From Bryobacteraceae bacterium (lineage in GTDB: Bacteria > Acidobacteriota > Terriglobia > Bryobacterales > Bryobacteraceae), in contig BPGE01000001.1 of assembly GCA_026002875.1 (NCBI GenBank), forward strand, positions 310,001 to 374,000: 64,000 nt of DNA, in the 5' to 3' direction. This document shows positions 37,777 through 46,450 of the stretch, piece by piece (position 1 is the stretch's first letter; each line of letters starts with the position of its first letter). The notes under the pieces are model-generated. The model was not told where the DNA came from. It did no database searches and saw only the letters and a list, made by a program, of their open reading frames with translations. The position numbers and the translations under genes are program-made.

Positions 37777-39565
37777 GCCGGGGCGCGGCGCCGGACCGCC
37801 CGGTGCGGCGGCGCGCGTCCTGAGAGACATCTACCGTGCCATTGCGGTCCACGCCCCGCTGCCGGACGTGTTGGGGGCGATTGCCCGGCTGGCGGTTCCC
37901 CCGATGGCGGGCGGCGTCGCCGTCGTGTTCGGGCTCAAAGAAGAGGCCCTGGAGACGCTTGCCGGAAGCAGAAAGCTCCCGTTATGGCTGGCGCCCCCAG
38001 CCCGAATTCCGGTCGCGGCGGCGCCATGGTGGCGGCTGCGGGGGCGGTCCGTGCAGATGGACGGGAGCCCCGCGTGGGCGCCCTACCGGGCTCTCGCGGA
38101 AGGAACCTGCTGGTGCTGGAGCGACCGGCTGCAGACGCCCGCGGGCGAAATCGTGGGCTGCCTGACGGTATTTTCGGCCGTGCGCTTGTCCGAAGGATGC
38201 GGCCACGCGGACGTGGCGGAGCTGAAGGAACTGGCCGCGCTCGCCATCGAGCAGGCCAATCTGCTGGAAGACCTGCGGTTCCGCGCCGAGCATGACCTGG
38301 TGACCGGACTGTGGAACCGGCAGCGGCTGGAAGAGGAACTGCTGCGGATGCAGCCGGAGGAGGGCGGCGCGCCGGCGGCTCTGGTGCTGGTATCGCTGGA
38401 AGGGGCGCGGCGGGTGCGGGAGATTCTGGGCGAGGAGACTGGCGATGCGCTGCTGCGGGAGGCGGCGCGGCGGCTGATGCGTCTGCCCGAGGCAGGGTTT
38501 GCGGCGCGGCTGAGCGGCGACGAAGTCGCGGTTCTCCCCGAGACAGCCGGTGCGGCGCCGGAGCTGATCGGGCGGCGTCTGCTCGAGGCGCTGGAGGAGC
38601 CGTTCCGGCTGGAGGGCCACGAAATCTACGCGCAGCCGGCGGTGGGCGTGGCGCCTGCCGCGCCGCACGAGAGCCTGACGCAATGGCTGCGGCGGGCGCG
38701 GGCCGCGGCTGCGGCGGCGCGGGCGCGGCGCAACGACGCCCGCTGCGTTCTGTTCGACCCGACGGTCGCGTTGCAGGCGCCGGAACGGCTCGAGCTTGAG
38801 CGGCGGCTGCGGGGCGCCGTGGCGCGCGGCGAACTGCTGCTGCACTATCAGCCGCAGGTGCGCGTGCCGGACCGGCGCGTGGCGGGTTACGAGGCGCTGA
38901 TGCGCTGGGCGAGCCCCGGCGTGGGAATGGTGTCGCCCGGCGCGTTCATTCCGATCGCCGAAGAGACGGGGCTGGTCGTCGAGATGGGACGATGGGCGCT
39001 GCGGGAGGCGTGCCGGCAGGCGCGGGAGTGGGAAAAGCAGGGGCTGCCCGCGCGCGTGGGCGTCAACGTCAGCGCGCTGCAGCTGGCTGACGCCGGATTC
39101 GTGGCTGACGTCGAGCAGGCGCTCAGAGACAGCGGGCTGACGCCGCGTTTTCTTGAACTCGAGATCACCGAGAGCGCCGTGATGGAAAACCGGCGGCTGG
39201 CGGCGGAGCGGATGGCGGCGCTGCAGCGGCTGGGAGTGGAGTTCTCGCTGGACGATTTCGGCACCGGGAGCAGCTCGCTGGCATATCTGAAAGACCTGCC
39301 GGTGAACCGGATCAAGGTGGACCGCAGCTTTCTCGGCGAACTCGAGCGCGGCGAGGCGCCGCTGCTCGCCTCCATCATCCGGATGGCCCATGAACTGGGG
39401 CTTCCGGTGATCGTCGAGGGAGTCGAGACGGAGGCGCAATGGTCGGCGCTCGCCGGGCTGGGCGCCGACGAGGTGCAGGGCTATCTGACCGGCAGGCCAG
39501 TGCCTGCCTGCGAAGCGGAGGAACGGGCGAGGGCTGCGCAGACGGGGAATCAATCGGACATTTGA
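37748..39565 (+). CDS. GAF-like, degenerate GGDEF, EAL c-di-GMP phosphodiesterase
   Basis: A 605-residue cytosolic signalling protein. Residues 20-165 look like a GAF sensor. Residues 175-335 form a GGDEF domain that begins HDLVTGLWNRQRLEEEL but whose active loop reads SGDEV (about 255-259), so cyclase activity is unlikely. The EAL domain (from about 340) is intact: YEALMRW, NVSALQ, LEITESAV, DDFGTG, IKVDRSF, IVEGVE, VQGYLTG. It should hydrolyse c-di-GMP to pGpG, possibly with the GGDEF part acting as a GTP-binding regulator. TTG 37748 overlaps the upstream gene by 29 bases and follows AGGAGG, which supports coupled translation. Confidence 0.85.
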   Translation: MPLARPPAAEPGRGAGPPGAAARVLRDIYRAIAVHAPLPDVLGAIARLAVPPMAGGVAVVFGLKEEALETLAGSRKLPLWLAPPARIPVAAAPWWRLRGRSVQMDGSPAWAPYRALAEGTCWCWSDRLQTPAGEIVGCLTVFSAVRLSEGCGHADVAELKELAALAIEQANLLEDLRFRAEHDLVTGLWNRQRLEEELLRMQPEEGGAPAALVLVSLEGARRVREILGEETGDALLREAARRLMRLPEAGFAARLSGDEVAVLPETAGAAPELIGRRLLEALEEPFRLEGHEIYAQPAVGVAPAAPHESLTQWLRRARAAAAAARARRNDARCVLFDPTVALQAPERLELERRLRGAVARGELLLHYQPQVRVPDRRVAGYEALMRWASPGVGMVSPGAFIPIAEETGLVVEMGRWALREACRQAREWEKQGLPARVGVNVSALQLADAGFVADVEQALRDSGLTPRFLELEITESAVMENRRLAAERMAALQRLGVEFSLDDFGTGSSSLAYLKDLPVNRIKVDRSFLGELERGEAPLLASIIRMAHELGLPVIVEGVETEAQWSALAGLGADEVQGYLTGRPVPACEAEERARAAQTGNQSDI

Positions 39566-39591
39566 CACCGATTTTCACGGCGTGATATCCC
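39562..39591 (+). promoter_or_regulatory. Sigma70-type promoter of the nuo operon
   Basis: TTGACA (39562-39567) overlaps the stop of the EAL gene; after 18 bases comes TATCCC (39586-39591), preceded by TGA as an extended -10. The start near 39598 gives an 18-base leader containing TTAGGATT, the Shine-Dalgarno sequence of nuoC. Confidence 0.5.
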
Positions 39592-39615
39592 TGAAACTTC
39601 AGTTAGGATTCTGCG

Positions 39616-40395
39616 ATGCCCGACGACCCCAAGCCGGAGGGTGCATCCGCGCCCGAACCAAAGAGCGAGCCGGCCGCCACGCCCGGGGCTGAGCAGCCCG
39701 CCACCTCTGAAGCCAAGCCTGCTGCCGAAGGCGCGCCCGCGCCTGCGGCCCAGCCCGCCGCAGCCCCGCCGGAGGCGAAGCCGGAAGCGAAGCCCGCGCC
39801 GAAGCCTGCGCCCGCGGCGAAGCCCGCCGCGCCCGCGGCCGCGGCGGCAGGAGCGGCGAAACCGGCTGCGCCGAAAGCGCCTCCGACGATGGCCGCCACG
39901 CCCTGGGAAAGCGAACTCACGCAGGCCCTCAGGGATGAGTTCGGCGATCAGATCCTCGAGTTCAGCTCCTACGTCGGGCAGAACTTCCTCGTGGCCAGGC
40001 CCGAGGCGGCGATCCCGATCCTCGAATCGCTCAAAGAGAACCACGGCTTCGACTACCTGGTGGACATCACCGCCGTGCACTGGCCCGACAAGCCGGAGCC
40101 GTTCGAGATCGTCTACATCATCTACAGCTTCGCCCGGAACGAGCGGATCCGCATGAAGATCCGCATTGCGGAAGGCTACAGGCCGCGCACGGCGGTGCCG
40201 GTGCACCTGACGGCGAACTGGCTCGAGCGCGAGGTGTACGACATGTTCGGCATCCAGTTCGAGGGCCATCCGGACATGCGCCGCATTCTGCTGCCGGAGG
40301 AGTGGGAGACGTTCCCGCTGCGGAAAGAGAACAGCATTCTGAAGATGGACCAGCATTGGGTGCAGGAAAATCTCGGCATTGAAAGCGGGCAATAG
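39616..40395 (+). CDS. nuoC: NADH-quinone oxidoreductase subunit C with Pro/Ala/Lys-rich extension
   Basis: A 259-residue complex I subunit of the peripheral arm. Residues 100-255 are the NuoC (30-kDa) domain with the family signature [20 protein letters not shown] followed by [13 protein letters not shown]. The first 90 residues are a low-complexity Pro/Ala/Lys/Glu extension not found in typical NuoC (about 150-200 aa) and probably disordered. AGGATT lies 7-8 bases before ATG 39616. It opens the nuo operon of this window. NuoA and NuoB, normally directly upstream, are absent. Confidence 0.93.
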   Translation: MPDDPKPEGASAPEPKSEPAATPGAEQPATSEAKPAAEGAPAPAAQPAAAPPEAKPEAKPAPKPAPAAKPAAPAAAAAGAAKPAAPKAPPTMAATPWESELTQALRDEFGDQILEFSSYVGQNFLVARPEAAIPILESLKENHGFDYLVDITAVHWPDKPEPFEIVYIIYSFARNERIRMKIRIAEGYRPRTAVPVHLTANWLEREVYDMFGIQFEGHPDMRRILLPEEWETFPLRKENSILKMDQHWVQENLGIESGQ

Positions 40396-40397
40396 CG

Positions 40398-41507
40398 ATG
40401 GCGGACACCTTTCTGGATTCGACCGAGCTCGTGCTGAACATGGGGCCGCAGCACCCCTCGACGCACGGCGTGCTGCGGGTGATCCTCAAGCTGGACGGCG
40501 AACGCGTCCTGTCGACCGAATGCGTCATCGGCTACCTGCACCGCGGGGTGGAAAAGATCGCCGAGAACCGCACCTGGCAGATGTTCGCTCCGTACGTCGA
40601 CCGCATGGACTATGTGGCGGCGGTGTCGAACGGGCTCGGCTACTGCCTGGCGGTGGAGAAGCTGCTGGGCGTGGAAGCGCCGCCGCGGGCGCAGGCCGTG
40701 CGGGTGATCCTGACGGAGCTGAACCGGATCGCGAGCCACCTGCTCTGGCTCGGCACGCACGCGCTCGACATCGGCGCCATCACGCCGCTGTTCTACTGCA
40801 TGCGCGAGCGGGAGCTGATCCTGAACATTTACGAGAAATACTGCGGCGCGCGGCTGACGACGCACGCCTTCCGCATCGGCGGCCTGCAGTACGAAACGTA
40901 CGAAGGCTTCGAAAAAGAGTGTCTGGAATTTTGCGATCTCTTCGAGAAAAAGATTGACGAATACGAGGAGCTGCTCACCGGCAACCGCATCTGGCAGCAG
41001 CGCCTGACGGGCGTGGGCATCCTGACGGCGGAAGACTGCAAAGAGTATGGCGTCACCGGGCCGATGCTGCGCGCGGCGGGCGTGAAGTGGGATCTCCGCA
41101 AGGCGCAGCCGTATTCGGGCTACGAGAAGTACGACTTCGAGATTCCCGTGCGCCAGAACGGCGACACCTACGACCGCTACATCGTGCGCATGCAGGAGAT
41201 GCGGCAGAGCGTGCGGATCGTGCGGCAGGCCGTGGCTGGCATCCCCGCGGGGCCGATCATGGCGAAGGTAGGCAAGGTGATCAAGCCGCCCGTCGGCGAG
41301 GCGTACGTCTCCATCGAAGCGCCGAAGGGCGAGCTGGGCTATTACGTGGTGAGCGACGGATCCACGCAGCCCTACCGCGTGCGCATCCGTCCGCCTTCCT
41401 TCGTGAATCTCCAGGCGCTCGACAAGATGTGCCGCGGAGCGCTGGTGGCCGACGTGGTGGCGATCATCGGAACCACCGACATCGTGCTGGGCGAGGTGGA
41501 CCGGTGA
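40398..41507 (+). CDS. nuoD: NADH-quinone oxidoreductase subunit D
   Basis: A 369-residue 49-kDa-type subunit that, with NuoB, forms the quinone-binding site of complex I. Recognised by [53 protein letters not shown] and the C-terminal [14 protein letters not shown] and [12 protein letters not shown], all in family order. It starts 2 bases after nuoC stops. Length is at the short end of the family but complete. Confidence 0.96.
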   Translation: MADTFLDSTELVLNMGPQHPSTHGVLRVILKLDGERVLSTECVIGYLHRGVEKIAENRTWQMFAPYVDRMDYVAAVSNGLGYCLAVEKLLGVEAPPRAQAVRVILTELNRIASHLLWLGTHALDIGAITPLFYCMRERELILNIYEKYCGARLTTHAFRIGGLQYETYEGFEKECLEFCDLFEKKIDEYEELLTGNRIWQQRLTGVGILTAEDCKEYGVTGPMLRAAGVKWDLRKAQPYSGYEKYDFEIPVRQNGDTYDRYIVRMQEMRQSVRIVRQAVAGIPAGPIMAKVGKVIKPPVGEAYVSIEAPKGELGYYVVSDGSTQPYRVRIRPPSFVNLQALDKMCRGALVADVVAIIGTTDIVLGEVDR

Positions 41508-41538
41508 GCCGCCGGACAGACAGAGGGGGAAGCAGGCA

Positions 41539-41994
41539 ATGAAACAATTGTTGCGGAAAGTGTTTCTGGCGGACCTGATCCAGGGACTGCGGGTGACGTT
41601 CCGGCATCAGCATCCGAAACAGATCGTGACCGAGCAGTACCCGCAGGAGCGCCCCAGGATCGGCGAGCGCTACCGCGGGGCGCCGCGGCTCAACATCAAC
41701 CCGGAGAACGGCGAGACGCTGTGCATCGCCTGCGACCTGTGCTCGCTCGCCTGCCCGGAGAACCTGATCGTGGTGGGCTGGGAGCGCAATCCCGAAACGA
41801 AGAAGAAGGAGCTGGTGACGTTCACCTACGACATCAGCCGGTGCATGTTCTGCGGGCTGTGCGAGGACGCCTGCCCCGTGGATGCGCTGGAGCTGACGCA
41901 GGATTTCGAGATGGCGAGTTACTCAAGGCAGGGCGCGATTCTCGACCGGCAGACGCTCGAGAACGGGCTGCTGCCGACGCAGTACCGGTATTAG
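41539..41994 (+). CDS. nuoI: NADH-quinone oxidoreductase subunit I
   Basis: A 151-residue ferredoxin-like subunit carrying two [4Fe-4S] clusters that pass electrons toward NuoB. The two cluster motifs are CIACDLCSLACPE and CMFCGLCEDACPV, with the N-terminal helix and the QYPQERPRIGERYRG segment of the family. It follows nuoD directly, without nuoE, F, G or H between them. Confidence 0.95.
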   Translation: MKQLLRKVFLADLIQGLRVTFRHQHPKQIVTEQYPQERPRIGERYRGAPRLNINPENGETLCIACDLCSLACPENLIVVGWERNPETKKKELVTFTYDISRCMFCGLCEDACPVDALELTQDFEMASYSRQGAILDRQTLENGLLPTQYRY

Positions 41995-42014
41995 CGGAGC
42001 GCGCGGAGGCGCGG

Positions 42015-42524
42015 ATGACGGAAGCGGTTTTCTTCTACTGTTTCGCGGCGCTGGCGGTGGCTGGCGCGATCCTGACGGTGACGATGCGCAACGCGGTGCA
42101 CTGCGCGATCTCGCTGATCGCGTCGCTGGGCGGCGTGGCGGGCCTGTACCTGATGCTGCACGCGGAGTTCCTCTTCGCGGTCCAGATCGTGCTCTACATC
42201 GGCGGCATCATGGTCCTGTTCCTGTTCGTCATCATGCTGGTGAACCTCGAGGCGGCGGCGCGGGAGCGGCAGTTCCACCGCGGCTGGCTCGGGGGCGTGC
42301 TGTGCGCTGCCGGCACGGGCGCCGTGCTCGTGTGGATGTGGCTGCGCGGCGTGGACACGCTGCGGCTGCCCCCGTCGGTGCAGCCGACGCCGCGCGAGGG
42401 CGGCAACGTCGAGAGCCTGGCGATGGTGCTGTTCCGCGATTACCTGGTGCCGTTCGAGCTGGCGTCGCTGCTGCTTCTGGTGGCGATCGTCGGCGGCGTG
42501 ATGATGGCGAAGAAGAGGATCTGA
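42015..42524 (+). CDS. nuoJ: NADH-quinone oxidoreductase subunit J
   Basis: A 169-residue membrane subunit (ND6-like) with five hydrophobic segments. It shows the family patterns AVFFYCFAALAVAGAI, AEFLFAVQIVLYIGGIMVLF and the closing ASLLLLVAIVGGVMMAKK. ATG 42015 is chosen because it begins the first helix; longer open sequence upstream overlaps nuoI. It takes part in the coupling between quinone reduction and proton pumping. Confidence 0.93.
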   Translation: MTEAVFFYCFAALAVAGAILTVTMRNAVHCAISLIASLGGVAGLYLMLHAEFLFAVQIVLYIGGIMVLFLFVIMLVNLEAAARERQFHRGWLGGVLCAAGTGAVLVWMWLRGVDTLRLPPSVQPTPREGGNVESLAMVLFRDYLVPFELASLLLLVAIVGGVMMAKKRI

Positions 42525-42534
42525 GGAGACGGCG

Positions 42535-42846
42535 ATGCTGGCCCCCATCACCACCGCGCATTACCTGGTGCTGAGCGCGATTCTGCTGCTCGTCGGCGTC
42601 GTGGGCATCCTGACGCGGCGCAACGTGATCGTGCTGATGATGTCCATCGAGATCATTCTCAATGCGGTCAACGTCAACCTGATCGCCTTTGCGCGCAACC
42701 TCGATCAGCTGGAGGGGCAGGTCTTCGCCATCTTCGTCATCTGCGTGGCTGTCGCTGAAGCGGCGGTAGGGTTGGGCATTCTGATCGCGCTGTTCCGGAA
42801 CAAGGAGACGGTGCAGGTGGACGAGATCGACCTGCTGAAGTGGTAG
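42535..42846 (+). CDS. nuoK: NADH-quinone oxidoreductase subunit K
   Basis: A 103-residue ND4L-type subunit with three membrane helices and the conserved buried glutamates in IVLMMSIEIILNAVNVNLI and VAVAEAAVGLGILIA. Normal family length. AGGAG lies just upstream of ATG 42535. It sits in the usual J-K-L order. Confidence 0.96.
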   Translation: MLAPITTAHYLVLSAILLLVGVVGILTRRNVIVLMMSIEIILNAVNVNLIAFARNLDQLEGQVFAIFVICVAVAEAAVGLGILIALFRNKETVQVDEIDLLKW

Positions 42847-42856
42847 GAGCTCGGGC

Positions 42857-44893
42857 ATGAACTTCCTGGATCTGATCTGGCTGATCCCGCTGATCCCGCT
42901 GGGCGGCGCCGCAGTGATGCTGTTCATCGGGCGGCGGCTTTCGATGGCGGCGATCCGGGCGATCGGCCCGGGCACGGTGGGGCTGAGCCTGCTGCTCTCG
43001 CTGGGCGCTGTGGCGCAGCTCGCGGGGCTCGAGAAAAAGTCCCACGAAGTGATCCTCTATAAATGGCTGCCGCTGATCGGCGCCGACTGGGGCTTTCTGC
43101 TCGACCCGCTGTCGTCGGTGATGATCCTCGTGGTGACCTTCGTCGGCTTCCTGATCCATGTCTACGCCACCGGCTACATGGCGCACGAGCACGGGCCGCA
43201 TCACGGGGGCTATTACCGCTTTTTCGGGTACATGAATCTGTTCGTCTTTTTCATGCTCACGCTGGTGCTGGCGAACAACTACCCGCTGCTGTTCGTGGGC
43301 TGGGAAGGCGTGGGGCTGTGCTCGTACCTGCTGATCGGGTTCTACTTCCACAAGAAGAGCGCTTCGGACGCGGCGAACAAGGCGTTCATCGTGAACCGGA
43401 TCGGCGACGCCGGCTTCATCCTCGGAATGTTTTTCCTGTGGACTCTGACCGGCTCGCTGCGGTTCACGGAGGTGAACGAAGCGCTCGGGTCGGCGCGGTT
43501 TGCAGCGGAAGCGGGCGTGTTCGGCGCGCTGAGCCTGACGGCGCTGCTGCTGTTTGTGGGCGCGACGGGCAAGAGCGCGCAGATCCCCCTGTTTGTGTGG
43601 CTGCCGGATGCGATGGAAGGCCCGACGCCGGTCAGCGCCCTGATCCACGCGGCGACGATGGTGACGGCGGGCGTCTACATGTGCGCGCGGTCCAACGCCC
43701 TGCTGGCGCTGACGCCGGAGACGTCGCACATCATCGCGGCGGTGGGTGCGGCGACGGCCATTCTGGCGGCGTCGATCGGGCTGGTGCAGAACGACATCAA
43801 GCGCGTGCTGGCCTACTCCACGGTCTCGCAGCTCGGCTACATGTTCGTCGCGGTGGGCGTGGGCGCCTACTGGGCGGCGATCTTCCACCTGTACACGCAC
43901 GCGTTCTTCAAGGCTCTGCTGTTCCTCGGCGCGGGCAGCGTCATCCACGCGATGAGCGGCGAGCAGGACATGCGGCGGATGGGCGGGCTGAAGGACAGGA
44001 TCCCGGTGACGTTCCGCACGATGTTCGTCGCGTCGCTCGCGATTGCGGGCATCCCGCCGCTGGCCGGCTTCTTCTCCAAGGACGAAATTCTGTGGCAGGC
44101 GTGGAGCAGCCCGCTCGGATCGAAAGTGCTGTGGGCTGTCGGCTGGGCTACGGCGGCGATGACCGCCTTCTACATGTGGCGGCTGATGTTCATGACGTTT
44201 TACGGAGAAGGGCGCATGGACGAGCATACGCGGCGCCACATTCACGAGTCGCCGCGTTCGATGACCGTGCCGCTCGCCGTGCTGGCCGCCGGCTCGGTGG
44301 TGGCGGGCTGGATCGGCATGCCGAAGGTCTTCGGCGAGAGCGGCTTCCAGCAGGCGTTCGAGCACTGGCTCGAGCCGGTGTTCGCGGCGGCGGCTCAGGC
44401 GGTGCACGGCGGGCATGAGGCGGCGCACCACGACACAGCAACGGAGTGGGCCCTGATGGGGCTGTCGATCGGCGCGGCGCTGGGCGGCATCCTGATCGCG
44501 CGCCACGTCTATCTGAAGCTGAAAGAGCACGAGCGGCCGTCGGGCGGTCCGCTGTATCCGGTGCTCTACAACAAGTGGTACGTGGACGAGATGTACAACG
44601 CGCTGTTCGTGAACGGATTGGCCAAAGGCGGCGGCGGCGCGATGGCGCGGTTCGACGCGGCGGTGGTGGACGGCGGCGTCAACGGCACGGCGTGGATGAC
44701 GAGGCTCGCGTCGAAAATTTCCATCTGGTACGACACCTGGATCGTGGACGGGCTGGTGAATCTCGGGGCGTTCACGGTGCGGGCGCTCTCCTTCCCGGTC
44801 CGGTTTTTCCAGACGGGCTTCATCCATTCTTATGCGCTCATGTTTCTGGCAGGAGTGCTGGCCATCTTCGGCTACTACTGGTGGGTGCGGTGA
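42857..44893 (+). CDS. nuoL: NADH-quinone oxidoreductase subunit L
   Basis: A 678-residue ND5-type antiporter-like subunit at the distal end of the membrane arm. Seen are FVGWEGVGLCSYLLIGFY, GKSAQIPLFVWLPDAMEGP with the key Lys, SALIHAATMVTAGVY, AYSTVSQLGYMFVAVG and the long amphipathic C-terminal region ending in a last membrane helix (ALMFLAGVLAIFGYYWW). Length and helix count fit a full-length subunit. Confidence 0.96.
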   Translation: MNFLDLIWLIPLIPLGGAAVMLFIGRRLSMAAIRAIGPGTVGLSLLLSLGAVAQLAGLEKKSHEVILYKWLPLIGADWGFLLDPLSSVMILVVTFVGFLIHVYATGYMAHEHGPHHGGYYRFFGYMNLFVFFMLTLVLANNYPLLFVGWEGVGLCSYLLIGFYFHKKSASDAANKAFIVNRIGDAGFILGMFFLWTLTGSLRFTEVNEALGSARFAAEAGVFGALSLTALLLFVGATGKSAQIPLFVWLPDAMEGPTPVSALIHAATMVTAGVYMCARSNALLALTPETSHIIAAVGAATAILAASIGLVQNDIKRVLAYSTVSQLGYMFVAVGVGAYWAAIFHLYTHAFFKALLFLGAGSVIHAMSGEQDMRRMGGLKDRIPVTFRTMFVASLAIAGIPPLAGFFSKDEILWQAWSSPLGSKVLWAVGWATAAMTAFYMWRLMFMTFYGEGRMDEHTRRHIHESPRSMTVPLAVLAAGSVVAGWIGMPKVFGESGFQQAFEHWLEPVFAAAAQAVHGGHEAAHHDTATEWALMGLSIGAALGGILIARHVYLKLKEHERPSGGPLYPVLYNKWYVDEMYNALFVNGLAKGGGGAMARFDAAVVDGGVNGTAWMTRLASKISIWYDTWIVDGLVNLGAFTVRALSFPVRFFQTGFIHSYALMFLAGVLAIFGYYWWVR

Positions 44894-44908
44894 GGGAGGC
44901 TTGCGGCG

Positions 44909-46450
44909 ATGAGTGAGAATCTGCTTTCGATCGTCCTGTTCACGCCGCTGGCCGGGCTGCTGGTGCTGCTGTTCATCCCGCGCGAGAAGACGTCGCTGAT
45001 CCGCTGGTGGGCGAACCTGGCGGCGGCGGCGGGCTTCCTCGTTTCGCTGCCGCTGCTGTTCCGTTTCGACCGGGCGGCGGAAGGCTATCAGTTTGTCGAG
45101 AAGCGCGAGTGGATCCCGTCGCTGGGCGTCAGCTACTTCATCGGCATCGACGGCATCAGCCTGCTGCTGGTGATGCTGACGACGGCGATGGGGCTCGTCG
45201 CCATCTTCTACTCGTGGGACGTCATCAAGACGCGCGAGAAGGAATACTACGCGATGTTCCTTCTGCAGCAGACGGGCATGATCGGCGTGTTCGTCTCGCT
45301 GGACTTCCTGCTGTTTTACATCTTCTGGGAGCTGGTGCTGGTGCCGATGTATTTCATCATCGGCGTCTGGGGCGGTCCGCGGAAGCTGTATGCAGCCATC
45401 AAATTCTTCCTCTACACGCTGGCGGGCGGCGTGTTGATGCTGCTCGGCATCCTGACGCTGTATTTCCAGTACGCGGGGCAGTACGGGCGCTACACGTTCG
45501 AGATCACGGAGCTGATGAGGCTGAACCTCCCGCTGGGGCTGCAGCAGTGGGTGTTCTGGGCGTTCTTCCTCGGCTTCGCGATCAAGGTGCCGATGTTCCC
45601 CTTCCATACGTGGCTGCCGGATGCGCATACCGAGGCGCCGACCGCCGGTTCCGTCATCCTGGCTGCCGTGCTGCTGAAGATGGGAACCTACGGCTTCATC
45701 CGGTTCTCGCTGCCGCTGCTGCCGCGGGCGAGCGCGGATCAGACGATCGTGACGGTGCTGATCGTGCTCTCGCTGATCGGAATTCTCTACGGCGCGCTCG
45801 TCAGCCTGATGCAGCAGGACTGGAAGAAGCTCGTGGCGTATTCCTCTGTCAGCCACCTCGGCTTCTGCACGCTGGGCATCTTTGCGCTGAATGAAGCCGG
45901 CATCTCGGGCTCCGTGATCCAGCAGCTCAACCACGGCATTTCCACGGGCATGCTCTTCCTGATCGTCGGCGTCATCTACGAGCGGCGGCATACGCGCATG
46001 ATCGCCGAGTACGGCGGGCTGGCGCACGTGATGCCGAACTACGCCATCGTGTTCGCCTTCGCGATGCTTTCGAGCGCGGGGCTGCCTCTGCTGAACGGAT
46101 TCGTGGGCGAGTTCACGATCCTGCAGGGCGCTTTCCAGGCCAACCGGTGGTGGGCGGCGCTGGCGGTGCCGGGCATCGTGTTCGGAGCGGCGTATCTGCT
46201 GTGGCTCTACCAGCGGACGATGCTCGGGGAAGTGACCAACGAAAAGAACAAAGGGCTGCCGGATCTGAACTGGCGCGAGTGGGCGGTCTTCGTGCCGCTG
46301 ATGATCTGGGCGCTGTCGATCGGCGTGTATCCGAAGCCCTACTTCGACATTCTCGAAAAGCCGGTGGCGCAGATCGTGCACCGCGTGCACCAGACCTCGG
46401 CATCGGTGGCGCAGGCGGCTGACACGGCGCGGGAGGCGGTTTCGCGATGA
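44909..46450 (+). CDS. nuoM: NADH-quinone oxidoreductase subunit M
   Basis: A 513-residue ND4-type antiporter-like subunit. Seen are YFIGIDGISLLLVMLTT, FYIFWELVLVPMYFIIGVWG, FAIKVPMFPFHTWLPDAHTE, AYSSVSHLGFCTLGI and LNHGISTGMLFLIVGVIYER. About 14 membrane helices. The stop overlaps the nuoN start (ATGA). Confidence 0.96.
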   Translation: MSENLLSIVLFTPLAGLLVLLFIPREKTSLIRWWANLAAAAGFLVSLPLLFRFDRAAEGYQFVEKREWIPSLGVSYFIGIDGISLLLVMLTTAMGLVAIFYSWDVIKTREKEYYAMFLLQQTGMIGVFVSLDFLLFYIFWELVLVPMYFIIGVWGGPRKLYAAIKFFLYTLAGGVLMLLGILTLYFQYAGQYGRYTFEITELMRLNLPLGLQQWVFWAFFLGFAIKVPMFPFHTWLPDAHTEAPTAGSVILAAVLLKMGTYGFIRFSLPLLPRASADQTIVTVLIVLSLIGILYGALVSLMQQDWKKLVAYSSVSHLGFCTLGIFALNEAGISGSVIQQLNHGISTGMLFLIVGVIYERRHTRMIAEYGGLAHVMPNYAIVFAFAMLSSAGLPLLNGFVGEFTILQGAFQANRWWAALAVPGIVFGAAYLLWLYQRTMLGEVTNEKNKGLPDLNWREWAVFVPLMIWALSIGVYPKPYFDILEKPVAQIVHRVHQTSASVAQAADTAREAVSR

